Source: Mycolicibacterium litorale (GTDB taxonomy: Bacteria; Actinomycetota; Actinomycetes; Mycobacteriales; Mycobacteriaceae). Taken from it: 64,000 bases of DNA. Below, in pieces: positions 33,788 through 41,882 of this stretch. The position numbers and the translations under genes were made by a program. Under the pieces are notes generated by a model. It worked only from the letters and a program-made list of their open reading frames with translations, was not told where the DNA came from and made no database searches. The DNA lies in the NCBI RefSeq assembly GCF_010731695.1, contig NZ_AP022586.1, forward strand, positions 3,844,001 through 3,908,000. Direction: 5' to 3'. The first letter of the stretch is position 1. The number at the start of each line of letters is the position of its first letter.

Positions 33788-33832
33788 CTTCCCAAGCTGA
33801 ATACGCGGGTTCGATTCCCGTCATCGGCTCCA
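33788..33832 (+). repeat. attR: 45-bp copy of tRNA-Gly 3' end
   Basis: This is a perfect copy of 29207-29251, carrying the anticodon loop, T-arm, 3' acceptor strand and CCA, but no 5' half. It is not a functional tRNA. It marks the right junction with the chromosome. Confidence 0.93.
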
Positions 33833-33919
33833 CGACGACCTGGGCGATGGTCCGTTCAGCCGGGCGTCGGCTCAGCGGCGAGCGTCGGGCAGACTGCCGG
33901 GCTCGTGCTCCTCATCGCA

Positions 33920-34465
33920 TCAGTCGAATACCGGTGCGACGAACCGTTGCACGATCTGGTGTTCGACGTCGCTGTTGCCGATGGGCCAGTAAGCCAGCGA
34001 CATGACGACGCGAACGATCCATTGGGCGGCCTCTGGGTCGTCGTCGGTGATCCCGGTGAGGTCGGCCGCGAGATGGCCCAGCACCGGCGACGAAGGAAGC
34101 TCGGTCAAATCTCGGCCGGCGCTCAAGCCCGCCATCATTTGACGCATCGGGTCTGACCGGATGTGTTCAAGTGCGACCGTGATTGCTTTCACTACCCGCT
34201 CCGGGCCCGTCAGGCCATCGACGGCGCGCCGAACCGAGTCGACGATGCGAGCTGCAAGGCGCAGCAGAACGGCGTCGCGGATCTGGGCTTTACCTCCCGC
34301 ATAGCGGTAGATAGTGGCCCGCGAGCAGTGCACTCGCGCGGCCAGGGCGTCGATGTCAAAGGCTTCGAGGCCGTCGCGGACGACGAGGTCGGTGGCGGCG
34401 GCATAGATGCGGTCTGCGGCAGCCGTACGACGCTCGCCGCCAATGAGCCAATCATCTCGAGCCAC
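33920..34465 (-). CDS. TetR-family repressor, divergent from cyp144
   Basis: This 181-residue protein has an N-terminal helix-turn-helix (RIYAAATDLVVRDGLEAFDIDALAARVHCSRATIYRYAGGK) and an all-helical ligand domain. It faces the CYP144 gene across 185 bp, the same arrangement as Rv1776c/Rv1777 in M. tuberculosis. A perfect 8-bp inverted repeat in the gap is a fitting operator. It probably represses itself and the P450. The ligand is unknown, perhaps the P450 substrate. Confidence 0.9.
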   Translation of the reverse strand: MARDDWLIGGERRTAAADRIYAAATDLVVRDGLEAFDIDALAARVHCSRATIYRYAGGKAQIRDAVLLRLAARIVDSVRRAVDGLTGPERVVKAITVALEHIRSDPMRQMMAGLSAGRDLTELPSSPVLGHLAADLTGITDDDPEAAQWIVRVVMSLAYWPIGNSDVEHQIVQRFVAPVFD

Positions 34466-34495
34466 GGGTCCACCCCTCCATACGTGGGAATCCGA

Positions 34496-34515
34496 TCGTC
34501 TCAGGATTGAGACGA
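34496..34515. promoter_or_regulatory. Palindromic operator between tetR and cyp144
   Basis: TCGTCTCA, four bases, TGAGACGA is a perfect 8-bp inverted repeat. It starts 30 bp from the tetR start and lies 135 bp before the P450 ATG. It is the only strong palindrome in the promoter gap, and its size suits a TetR dimer. Confidence 0.75.
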
Positions 34516-34650
34516 ACTCGGCGGCTTATTCCAACGTTGACGCAGGTGCGAAGGACGGCGTGAGACGGCACCTCGCACGCTGCCCGAGCAGCGGTTTCAA
34601 CGTGGCTGCAATCTCTTGACGCGGCAGTCATCGCCGCCCAGCGTGAGGGA

Positions 34651-35886
34651 ATGACGTCATGCGATGGCCGGCTCGGCATCCAGTTGTTCGATGACGAGTG
34701 CATCCAAGACCCTTACCCGCTCTACCGGCGAATGCTGGACACGGCACCGGTGCATCGGATTGGCGATTCCGGGTTCTATGCGGTGTGCAGTTGGGATGCG
34801 GTCAACGACGCCATCGCTCGACCCGAAGACTTCTCCTCGAATCTGACCGCGACGATGACCTACCAACCTGGCGGCTCGGTGGGCGTTTTCGAGATGGAAG
34901 GTCTAGGGGGCAAGAGCCATGTGCTGGCCACCGCCGACGAGCCGATGCATGCGGTCCACCGGAAAGCGTTGCTACCGCAACTGGCGGCCAAGCGTATCCG
35001 CGAGTTCGAGCCGTTCATCGCGCAAACAGCCGAGCGACTCTGGCACGCCAACGTGCGGGGCGGGCGCATCGAATGGATGCACGCCATCGCAAATCGACTG
35101 CCGATGATGATCGTCGGGCGCATCATCGGTGTCCCGGACACCGACATCGACAAGCTCGTCGGCTGGGGGTATGCAGCCACCCAGGTGGTCGAAGGCCTTG
35201 TGAGCCAAGATCAGCTCGCCGCTTCCGGCGTCGCCGTGATGGAACTCGCCGCATACATCGCCGATCAGTTCGGGCAGGCCGCCGCCGACCCGCACGACAA
35301 CCTCCTCGGCGATTTGGCCGTGGCATGCGCATCGGGCGAGATCGAAGAACTCACCGCGCAGGCGATGATGATCATTCTGTTCAGCGCGGGCGGTGAGTCC
35401 ACCGCGTCGCTGATCGGTTCCGCGGCTTGGATTTTGGCGACCCGTCCCGACATACAACAGCAGGTGCGTGAAGATCCGGAACTACTCGGCGCATTTGTCG
35501 AGGAGGTGCTGCGCTACGAACCACCGTTTCGAGGCCATTACCGCCACGTCGTCAACGACACGACGCTGTGCGGTGTGGACCTGCCAGCGGGGTCGCGCCT
35601 GCTGCTGTTGTGGGGAGCGGCCAACCGGGACCCATCGCACTTCGAAGATCCCGATCAATTCCTACTGGGCCGCTCCGGTGGAAAGGGTCACCTCACCTTC
35701 GGCAAGGGAGCCCATTTCTGCGTCGGAGCGGCGCTCGCGCGGTTGGAGGCAAAGATCATGGTGGGCCAACTCCTGGAACGCACCTCGAACATCGAAGCCA
35801 CTGAAACAGGGCGGTGGCTGCCGAGCCTGCTCGTACGTCGCCTCGAGCGACTAGAGCTGGGCTGCGACGCTGTCTCGGCCATCTAG
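34651..35886 (+). CDS. cyp144: Cytochrome P450 of the CYP144 family
   Basis: The protein has 411 residues from the ATG at 34651. It is very similar to M. tuberculosis CYP144A1 as I remember it (FSSNLTATMTY, PPFRGHYRHV, WGAANRDP). Key motifs are AGGEST (246-251), E285-x-x-R288 and the haem site FGKGAHFCVGAA with C357. The in-frame codons just upstream (LQSLDAAVIAAQREG) also resemble the CYP144A1 N-terminus, but no ATG, GTG or TTG occurs between them and a stop. This start therefore corresponds to the shortened CYP144A1 form that lacks about 30 residues. Electron partners and substrate are unknown. Regulated probably by the divergent TetR. Confidence 0.93.
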   Translation: MTSCDGRLGIQLFDDECIQDPYPLYRRMLDTAPVHRIGDSGFYAVCSWDAVNDAIARPEDFSSNLTATMTYQPGGSVGVFEMEGLGGKSHVLATADEPMHAVHRKALLPQLAAKRIREFEPFIAQTAERLWHANVRGGRIEWMHAIANRLPMMIVGRIIGVPDTDIDKLVGWGYAATQVVEGLVSQDQLAASGVAVMELAAYIADQFGQAAADPHDNLLGDLAVACASGEIEELTAQAMMIILFSAGGESTASLIGSAAWILATRPDIQQQVREDPELLGAFVEEVLRYEPPFRGHYRHVVNDTTLCGVDLPAGSRLLLLWGAANRDPSHFEDPDQFLLGRSGGKGHLTFGKGAHFCVGAALARLEAKIMVGQLLERTSNIEATETGRWLPSLLVRRLERLELGCDAVSAI

Positions 35887-35946
35887 CGAGTCACGTCGCC
35901 TGGTTCGCGTCCGCCACGGTGGGGAGCGTAGCGCCGTTCGAGACGA

Positions 35947-35978
35947 CGACGGCCCCCTCGTCGCCGAGAGGGCCGTCG
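35947..35978. terminator. Bidirectional hairpin between convergent genes
   Basis: CGACGGCCC (35947-35955) pairs with GGGCCGTCG (35970-35978), with a further CTC/GAG inner pairing. It sits between the 3' ends of cyp144 (rightward) and the GjpA-like gene (leftward), so it can serve both. Confidence 0.7.
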
Positions 35979-35994
35979 CTGCTACTGCGTCGAA

Positions 35995-37521
35995 TTACTT
36001 GGCGGTGTCGCCACCGGCGTTGTCGCCGCCAGCGTCTCCACCAGTCGTGCCACCGGTGCTGCCGGTGTCAGCGCCGGCAGCCCCGCCCTCGTTGCTGTCC
36101 TTCTTCTTGGGACTGAAGAAGTTCTTGACGCCCTTGTTGAAGTCGTCGCCGGCCTTCTTCAACGCCTTGAGACCGTCGCCGGGCTTGTAGCTCACCTTGC
36201 CCGGAGTGACCTTGGTGTCATCCTTGGTCTCCTCGACGATCTCCCCGGACTCACCGGCGGTGGTGTCGACCTCGTTGTCGCTGACCAGCTTCGCCGTGTC
36301 GTCGGCCGACGCCCCCGCGGGAAGCTCGGCGGCCGGCTCGGTCTCCTTGACGGTGCCCTCCGGCGCGGCCGCGGCTGCGAGCAGCGCGCTTGTCTGCGCA
36401 CCGGGAGCGGTCGGCGCCGGCGGCACCTGCGGCACGTACGGCGTTCCGCCCAGCGCGGTAATGAGCTGGTTGGGCAGGTCGACCGCGAGGTACTTGAACA
36501 GACCGGCCTGCTGCTGCCTCGGGTCGAGCAGGCTGGGCCACTCTTCCCCACCCGGGCTGAAGCTCGGGGCGAAGCCGTTGACGAACGCGTTGACCGTCCG
36601 GAGAGGCAGGTTGGTCAGCTCGTTGATCGCGACTTCGGTGTCGCCTTCTTCGTAGGCCGCCAGTGCGTCGTCCAGCGACTTCGCGACCTGGAAGAACGCC
36701 GTCTGGAACGGACCGACAGCGGCACGGACGAGCGTCTGCTCGTTCAACACGTTGATCAGGTTGTCGAGTCGGTCGAAGCCGGGCAGAGCACCCTCGAAGC
36801 CACCGGCCACCTCGCCGCCCAGGAAGTCGCCCGGGATGGAGAACAGCGGGACGACGCCCGCGGGTGTGCCGCCGATCAACGGGCGGAGGTTGTCGAGAAC
36901 GCCGAACACGAAGAAACTGTTGATCTCGAAGGCCGCATTGGTGAACCGACCCTGCGTCGGATCGGTCGTCGGCGGGTCGTAGTTCTGGAGATCCGCCAGC
37001 AGCGTTTGGAACTCCGTGTTCGCCAGCTGGTAGCGCTCGAAGACGCCGTCGTAGTTCTCGTTGGCCGTCGTGGTCGGGTCGTCCTCCCGGCCGAAGAAGG
37101 CGATCTGCAGGTCGTCACCGTGGACGGCCTGGAACTGCGACAGGCGCGTCAGCAGCGGAGTCGGGTTGGACAGGTTGCCCAAGACGATGTCCGACAGTTC
37201 GCCGAAGAGGTCGGCGTCCACGAACGCCGACGCCACCGCCGCGTAGGCGTTCGTGGCGTTGCTGCCGAGGTACCCCGAATTCAGCAGGGTCTCTGCGACG
37301 AATCGCTGGAACACGACGAGCGGGTCCGCCGCAGCCGTCAGCGCGACCGCGCGCTGCTCGGCCTGGGCCTCGATCCTGACGTCTTCGAGCACCGGCGACA
37401 CCGGAGTGACGGCGATGGCGGCAGCGCCGGCGGCGGCTACGCCGGCGGCGAGGAACTTGCTGACGCGCGACTGCGGGGCGGCGGAATGCCGGCCCGAGTC
37501 AGCGGCATGGGCGTGGTGCAC
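35995..37521 (-). CDS. Exported GjpA-like envelope protein with Lys/Gly-rich tail
   Basis: The protein has 508 residues from the GTG at 37521, with GGAGA five bases upstream. A twin-hydrophobic N-terminus (about 20-45) looks like a signal peptide. The body (about 65-370) has the repeated pattern seen in mycobacterial GjpA/PE-PGRS-related exported proteins (QLITALGGTPYVPQVPPAPTAPG). A charged tail rich in Thr, Lys and Gly follows. A porin-like or cell-surface role has been proposed for relatives; nothing here proves it. It is transcribed alone. An iron-box-like sequence lies about 316 bp upstream. The gene at 61919-63232 is a more distant relative. Confidence 0.78.
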   Translation of the reverse strand: MHHAHAADSGRHSAAPQSRVSKFLAAGVAAAGAAAIAVTPVSPVLEDVRIEAQAEQRAVALTAAADPLVVFQRFVAETLLNSGYLGSNATNAYAAVASAFVDADLFGELSDIVLGNLSNPTPLLTRLSQFQAVHGDDLQIAFFGREDDPTTTANENYDGVFERYQLANTEFQTLLADLQNYDPPTTDPTQGRFTNAAFEINSFFVFGVLDNLRPLIGGTPAGVVPLFSIPGDFLGGEVAGGFEGALPGFDRLDNLINVLNEQTLVRAAVGPFQTAFFQVAKSLDDALAAYEEGDTEVAINELTNLPLRTVNAFVNGFAPSFSPGGEEWPSLLDPRQQQAGLFKYLAVDLPNQLITALGGTPYVPQVPPAPTAPGAQTSALLAAAAAPEGTVKETEPAAELPAGASADDTAKLVSDNEVDTTAGESGEIVEETKDDTKVTPGKVSYKPGDGLKALKKAGDDFNKGVKNFFSPKKKDSNEGGAAGADTGSTGGTTGGDAGGDNAGGDTAK

Positions 37522-38028
37522 GTGGTCTCCTGGTGGAAGTAACTGAGGGTCGCCTTATCAGGCAGGACGGACCGTAACTGAGCGTTAGCTGATGAACAAT
37601 GCCTACGTCTCACCTGCGATGACTGACGAGAATCGAAAACGCCCTGTGAGAACCCTGAGACCTGCCTGACAGCACCGGTGCTAGCTGAAACCCGCTTCAA
37701 GTGCGAGGACACGCCCAGCCGCACGATCCGCGCCGAACTGCCGTTCTCCGCACGACGTAGCATCCTGCTGGGGACATTGACGATGTAACTTCACGCTAAC
37801 CAGCCCGGCCGACGCGTAGCGTTGTGAGCTGCTGGTTTAGGGCAGCCTATCCTAATGAGCTAATCAGTTCGCACGCGTGATCGCCCACGACTCATGTTTG
37901 CTGCCGGAACCGCTTGGGCCCGCTCCGGGGTTCGCGCGCAGGCTGTTTCCCGCGCGGCCGACAGCTCCTCGCGTCAGCATCAGACGCCCGGTTGTGATTC
38001 TGGTCACAGCGGCTCGCGAGCGACGATC
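37522..38028. other. Long intergenic region upstream of the GjpA-like gene
   Basis: These 507 bp separate the GjpA-like gene start from the SDR stop, both leftward. I see no convincing coding frame. It contains the IdeR-box-like sequence at 37837-37855 and otherwise nothing that I can name. Confidence 0.6.
37837..37855. promoter_or_regulatory. Candidate IdeR iron box
   Basis: This 19-mer matches the known IdeR consensus (TTAGGTTAGGCTAACCTAA) at 15 of 19 positions by my count, with both outer TTAGG/CCTAA arms intact. The only gene it could serve in a normal orientation is the leftward GjpA-like gene, 316 bp away. Confidence 0.5.
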
Positions 38029-38898
38029 TCAGCGGCCGCTGTCCGTTGATTTTCGCGCGAAGGCATTGCCCTCGGTCGGCTCCGTCGACTCGTCCGTGAA
38101 GGCGACCGCGCGCAGGAACGGACCCACCAGAGCGTCATAGATCGACGGCAACAGGCGGTACATCGCGATGGCGGGCAGGTTGGCCAACCCCACCTGCCGC
38201 TCACTGGACCGCTGACGATCCGTGGCACGCACGATCGCCGACACCACGGTCGACGCCTTGACCGCGGTCGGCGGCACCCGCGGCGTGCGGCCGTAGTAGT
38301 TGCTCGCGGCGCTGTACACCGGGGTGTCGACCGGCCCGGGGTACACGCCATGGATCTTCACCCCGGGACGGTCGCGATTCTCCTGGCGCAAGGCCCGGAC
38401 CAGCCCGTTGAGCGCGAACTTGCTTGCCACATAAGCGGATTGATAAGGCACCGCGGCGCTTCCGAGCAGGGAGCCGATCAGCACCAGGTGCCCGCTTCCG
38501 CTCACTCGGAACGCGCTCAGCGCACACCGCGCCACGTTCGCGGCCCCGATGAGGTTCGTTCGGATGATGTTGTCGAACACGTCAACCGGCACATCCTCGA
38601 ACCGGCCGAACGCCGTGATCGCGGCGGACTGCACCGTGATGTCGATCCGGCCGAAGCGTTGGAGCGCGACGTCGAACAACTTCTCGACCTCGCCGCATTC
38701 GCCGATATCGGTCGCCTGGACCAGCACCGCCTCGGCGCCGGCTGCGCGGCACTCGTCGGCGACGCGTTCCAGCGCATCCTCGTTGCGCGCGGCCAACACC
38801 AGTCGCGCTCCCCGACCGGCGTAGCGCAGGGCCGTCTCCTCCCCGATGCCGCTGGAGGCACCGGTCACCACGACCACTTCGGACTGTAAAACACCCAT
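38029..38898 (-). CDS. Short-chain dehydrogenase/reductase
   Basis: This 289-residue classical SDR has the cofactor motif TGASSGIG (12-19) and catalytic S143, Y156 and K160 (YVASK). The usual NNAG is replaced by QSAA near 90-93. The arginine after the second strand (AARNED) favours NADP. The C-terminal extension (about 230-289) is typical of a mycobacterial SDR group often seen beside lipid or secondary-metabolite genes. It starts 9 bp after the epimerase gene stop, so both form an operon. The substrate is unknown. Confidence 0.9.
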   Translation of the reverse strand: MGVLQSEVVVVTGASSGIGEETALRYAGRGARLVLAARNEDALERVADECRAAGAEAVLVQATDIGECGEVEKLFDVALQRFGRIDITVQSAAITAFGRFEDVPVDVFDNIIRTNLIGAANVARCALSAFRVSGSGHLVLIGSLLGSAAVPYQSAYVASKFALNGLVRALRQENRDRPGVKIHGVYPGPVDTPVYSAASNYYGRTPRVPPTAVKASTVVSAIVRATDRQRSSERQVGLANLPAIAMYRLLPSIYDALVGPFLRAVAFTDESTEPTEGNAFARKSTDSGR

Positions 38899-38907
38899 TA
38901 CCGGGCA

Positions 38908-40305
38908 TTACCCGCCCGCAGCAGGCGAAAACGACTGAGTTATAACGGCTTTCTTGCGTTGGTTGCGTTCGGACATGCGCAGCAACTGCAAGGCGCCGGT
39001 GGCGGCAACCGCAAGCCAACCGCCACGCACCGTCGCGCCCAGCGCAGCTATGACGGCCACCGGCGCGAGCAATGCGACCGGATCCGCGCGCCGATCGAGC
39101 ACCCGGTCCAGCGCCATCGGCGTCCCGGTGACGAGGTTGGCTGCCACCACTGCCGCGTCCACCGCGCGTGCGCGGCGCACGCCGACGGCCCGCGCCAACG
39201 CCGACACCCCCCACAACCCGAGGGTGACGTCGTGCGCGCGGTCGATCGCGCCGCGGACATCCCTGCGGGGCCGCAGCTGCCAGCCCATGGCGGCGCTGGT
39301 GCCCACCGCCTCTTCGGCCAGGCCTTCGATCAACTCCCGCGCGCTTTCCGCTGAGGACCGTCCCGGCGTCCAGCCCAGAACTCGGCGGGCTTTCGACGTG
39401 TCCATCAGCGGGGTGTTGAACGCCACGTCGTACCAGCCCGGGGTCAGCGCCACGATGCGCAGAGCACTCAAGGCGGCCACCACAGTGCGCACGGCGGTCG
39501 GCGGAACCTCGACCGGGCGTGCGCCGACGAGGTCGGCGAGCGCGGCGGTGTCCAGCACGTCGGCCGCGATGTTGAACGAGCCGCGGGCCCGCTGGGTGGT
39601 CAGCCGGATCACCGCGTCGCCGACGTCGTCGGCGTGGACGAACTGCAGTCTCAGACGCGCGGGCAGCGGCAGTACAGGCAACTCTCGCCGACGCAGCAGG
39701 CCCAGCGCGGACCTGGGCACCAGCGGGCCGAGGTACAGCGATTTGATCAGCCAGGCGGCCTCACGCTGCACCACGACGGTGGGCCGGAACCGCGACACGG
39801 TGACCTCGGGGTGCTGGCGCTCGAACTCGTCGAGGATCTGCTCGACCATCACCTTGTGCCGGCTGTAGATCGAGGTGGCCTGGCCGGTCGTCGGCCAGTC
39901 CTCGGTCACCGGTTCCCCGGACCCGGGCGCGTAGATGCCCAGACTGGACGCGTAGACCAGCTGCCTCACGCCGGCCGCCGTCATGGCATCCAGGACTGAT
40001 TGTGTGCCAACCACATTCGCTCGATACAGGTAGTCCTCGTCGCGCACCGGCTGGACCGCCAACGCCAGATGGATCACGACGTCTGCGTCCGTCATGGCGG
40101 CCCCCATGTCTGCGACGGCGCTCGGTGCGGCCAGATCGACGGCGTGCCAACGCACACGCTCGTAGGGATGACCGTGCGTAGGAGGTCGCCGGCACACGCC
40201 GACGACCTGGGTGTCGGGCAGTTGCGAGGCAAGGGCGCGCAGTACGCCGGTTCCGACGTTGCCGGATGCACCGGTCACCACTACGCGGGAAGGTTGGGCT
40301 GGCAC
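38908..40305 (-). CDS. NAD-dependent epimerase/dehydratase with C-terminal membrane region
   Basis: The protein has 465 residues from the GTG at 40305; the frame runs further upstream into the neighbouring promoter without support. The extended-SDR N-terminus VVVTGASGNVGTGVLRAL is followed by YASSLGIY and a Y...K pair (YSRHK). The C-terminal 130 residues include hydrophobic stretches (PVALLAPVAVIAALGA), suggesting membrane association. It is divergent from the GlxA-type regulator across 98 bp and followed by an SDR. Sugar or sterol/lipid substrates are both conceivable. Confidence 0.88.
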   Translation of the reverse strand: MPAQPSRVVVTGASGNVGTGVLRALASQLPDTQVVGVCRRPPTHGHPYERVRWHAVDLAAPSAVADMGAAMTDADVVIHLALAVQPVRDEDYLYRANVVGTQSVLDAMTAAGVRQLVYASSLGIYAPGSGEPVTEDWPTTGQATSIYSRHKVMVEQILDEFERQHPEVTVSRFRPTVVVQREAAWLIKSLYLGPLVPRSALGLLRRRELPVLPLPARLRLQFVHADDVGDAVIRLTTQRARGSFNIAADVLDTAALADLVGARPVEVPPTAVRTVVAALSALRIVALTPGWYDVAFNTPLMDTSKARRVLGWTPGRSSAESARELIEGLAEEAVGTSAAMGWQLRPRRDVRGAIDRAHDVTLGLWGVSALARAVGVRRARAVDAAVVAANLVTGTPMALDRVLDRRADPVALLAPVAVIAALGATVRGGWLAVAATGALQLLRMSERNQRKKAVITQSFSPAAGG

Positions 40306-40403
40306 GTGGATCGACGTCCGTTCTGTCGGATGGTCCCGGCTACCCGCCGCACGGGCGGCCAAACCGTGCGCGGCTGGGCCGGCATCGGCCACATAATCGG
40401 CGA

Positions 40404-41396
40404 GTGACCGCGTCTCCCCTCGCACGCACGACTGCCCCGCGCCGCGTCGCGTTCCTCGTCTACGACGGAGTGACACTGCTGGACGTCGCCGGACCGGCGG
40501 AGGTGTTCAAGGAGGCCAATCGACTCGGCGGCGAATACGAACTCGTCATGCTGTCGCCCACAGGCGAGAGCATCAGGTCGAACCTCGGCTTCGGCGTCAC
40601 GGTCGACGGCGGGGTCTCCGACGAGCCCGCACCCGACACGTATCTGGTGCCCGGCTCGGACCGCTTTCCGCGGACGCGGGTGCCCCAGGACCTCGCCGAC
40701 GCCGCACGCGTTCCCGCGGCCGGGGCGCGCCGCGTCGCGTCGATCTGCACCGGCGCGTTCGTCCTGGCCGCCGCCGGCCTCCTCGAAGGCAAGCGCGCGA
40801 CCACACACTGGAAGGCGACGCAAGCACTGGCGACCCGGTGCCCGACGTGCCGCGTGGAAACCGACGCCATCTACGTGCGGGACGGCAGCATCTACACCTC
40901 GGCGGGAGTGACCGCGGGCATCGATCTGGCCCTCGCCCTCCTCGAGGAGGACCACGGACCGGACCTGACCCGCGACGTCGCCCGTGCCCTCGTCGTGTAC
41001 ATGCAGCGCTCAGGGGGCCAGTCGCAGTTCTCCGCTCCCCTGCAGGGACCGCCACCCCATTCGCCGGCCCTGCGCAAGATCACCGATCGGGTGACGGCAG
41101 ACCCGCACGGCGACCACTCGGCCAGTGAACTCGCCCGGCACCTCAACGTGAGCACCCGGCATCTCACCCGGCTGTTCCGGGAGGAGATGGATACCACCCC
41201 CGGCCGGTATGTGGAGAGCATCCGCTTCGACATGGCGCGGGCCCTGCTCGATCAGCGGCACACCGCGACACAGGCCGCGGCCCTCGCCGGCTTCCCCAGC
41301 TACGAGAGCATGCGGCGCGTTTTCGCCAGACAGCTGGGAATCAGCCCTGCGGCCTACCAACGCCGGTTCAGCACCGCGCGCGCCGGTTCGGGCTGA
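40404..41396 (+). CDS. GlxA-type AraC-family regulator with DJ-1/PfpI domain
   Basis: The protein has 330 residues from the GTG at 40404. The N-terminal DJ-1/PfpI-like domain has the nucleophile-elbow cysteine C115 (SICTGAF). The C-terminal domain holds two AraC helix-turn-helices (ASELARHLNVSTRHLTRLFREE and TQAAALAGFPSYESMRRVFARQLG). Such regulators usually activate catabolic or detoxification genes in response to small molecules. It is divergent from the epimerase gene and convergent with the cupin end of the HD/MFS operon, either of which may be its target. Confidence 0.9.
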   Translation: MTASPLARTTAPRRVAFLVYDGVTLLDVAGPAEVFKEANRLGGEYELVMLSPTGESIRSNLGFGVTVDGGVSDEPAPDTYLVPGSDRFPRTRVPQDLADAARVPAAGARRVASICTGAFVLAAAGLLEGKRATTHWKATQALATRCPTCRVETDAIYVRDGSIYTSAGVTAGIDLALALLEEDHGPDLTRDVARALVVYMQRSGGQSQFSAPLQGPPPHSPALRKITDRVTADPHGDHSASELARHLNVSTRHLTRLFREEMDTTPGRYVESIRFDMARALLDQRHTATQAAALAGFPSYESMRRVFARQLGISPAAYQRRFSTARAGSG

Positions 41397-41432
41397 GGAT
41401 GCCTGCGACGACGCGCCTCGAGCGGGCTGAGG

Positions 41433-41882
41433 TCAGGGCTGCGGATCGTCGACCTTGAGTTGTTCTCCGTCGGTGGCGACGAAGACCACCAGCAGTTTCG
41501 CCTCGTCGCTGCGGCTGATGTTCTCGGTCGCGACATGGTGCGCGCCCGGCGGCTCCGACCAGCTCTGCCCCTGGTGGTACACCTGCGCGGGCGTGCCCTC
41601 GAGCTGGCTGCTCACGGCGCCTTCGAGCACGTAGGCGTAGACGAAGGCGTCGCCGTGCCGGTGGGGTACCGCGCGTGCGGCAGGCGGGAAGGTCACCACC
41701 GCCGAGGTGAAGGTCTTGCCCGGGACGTTCGGCAGCGCCTGGGAGAACAACGGCGTCAGCGTCTCCCCGACCGGCGCCGAGGTGGCGTCGGTCTGCGGAC
41801 TCGACGCGGCGGAGCCGCACGCGAGAACCGCCGCCGCCGTCAGGGTGCTCAGCAGCCCCGTGACGATGCGCGCCCCGGTCAT
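41433..41882 (-). CDS. Exported cupin-domain lipoprotein-like protein
   Basis: The protein has 149 residues from the ATG at 41882, which overlaps the stop of the upstream oxidoreductase (ATGA). A signal sequence ends at LTAAAVLACGS, a lipobox-like LACG motif, so it may be a lipoprotein. The remainder is a single cupin barrel with metal-type histidines (VPHRHGDAFVYAYVLEG, GAHHV). It is the last gene of the HD-MFS-oxidoreductase-cupin operon. The ligand is unknown. Confidence 0.87.
   Translation of the reverse strand: MTGARIVTGLLSTLTAAAVLACGSAASSPQTDATSAPVGETLTPLFSQALPNVPGKTFTSAVVTFPPAARAVPHRHGDAFVYAYVLEGAVSSQLEGTPAQVYHQGQSWSEPPGAHHVATENISRSDEAKLLVVFVATDGEQLKVDDPQP

Larger units (their letters stand above)
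29207..33832. mobile_element. 4.6-kb integrated island in tRNA-Gly
   Basis: The island is bounded by a perfect 45-bp direct repeat of the tRNA 3' end (29207-29251 and 33788-33832). It holds a DUF4365/unknown gene pair, a broken tyrosine integrase, a tiny membrane-protein gene and a Mrr-family endonuclease. GC is lower than in the flanks; for example 30181-30240 has 28 G or C of 60 by my count. There are no replication or transfer genes, and the integrase is dead, so it is probably fixed. Content points to a defence cargo. Confidence 0.88.

Noticed and set aside
33781..33832. Second tRNA-Gly gene
   Set aside because: Only the 3' 45 bp is present; there is no 5' acceptor strand or D-arm. It is the attR copy.
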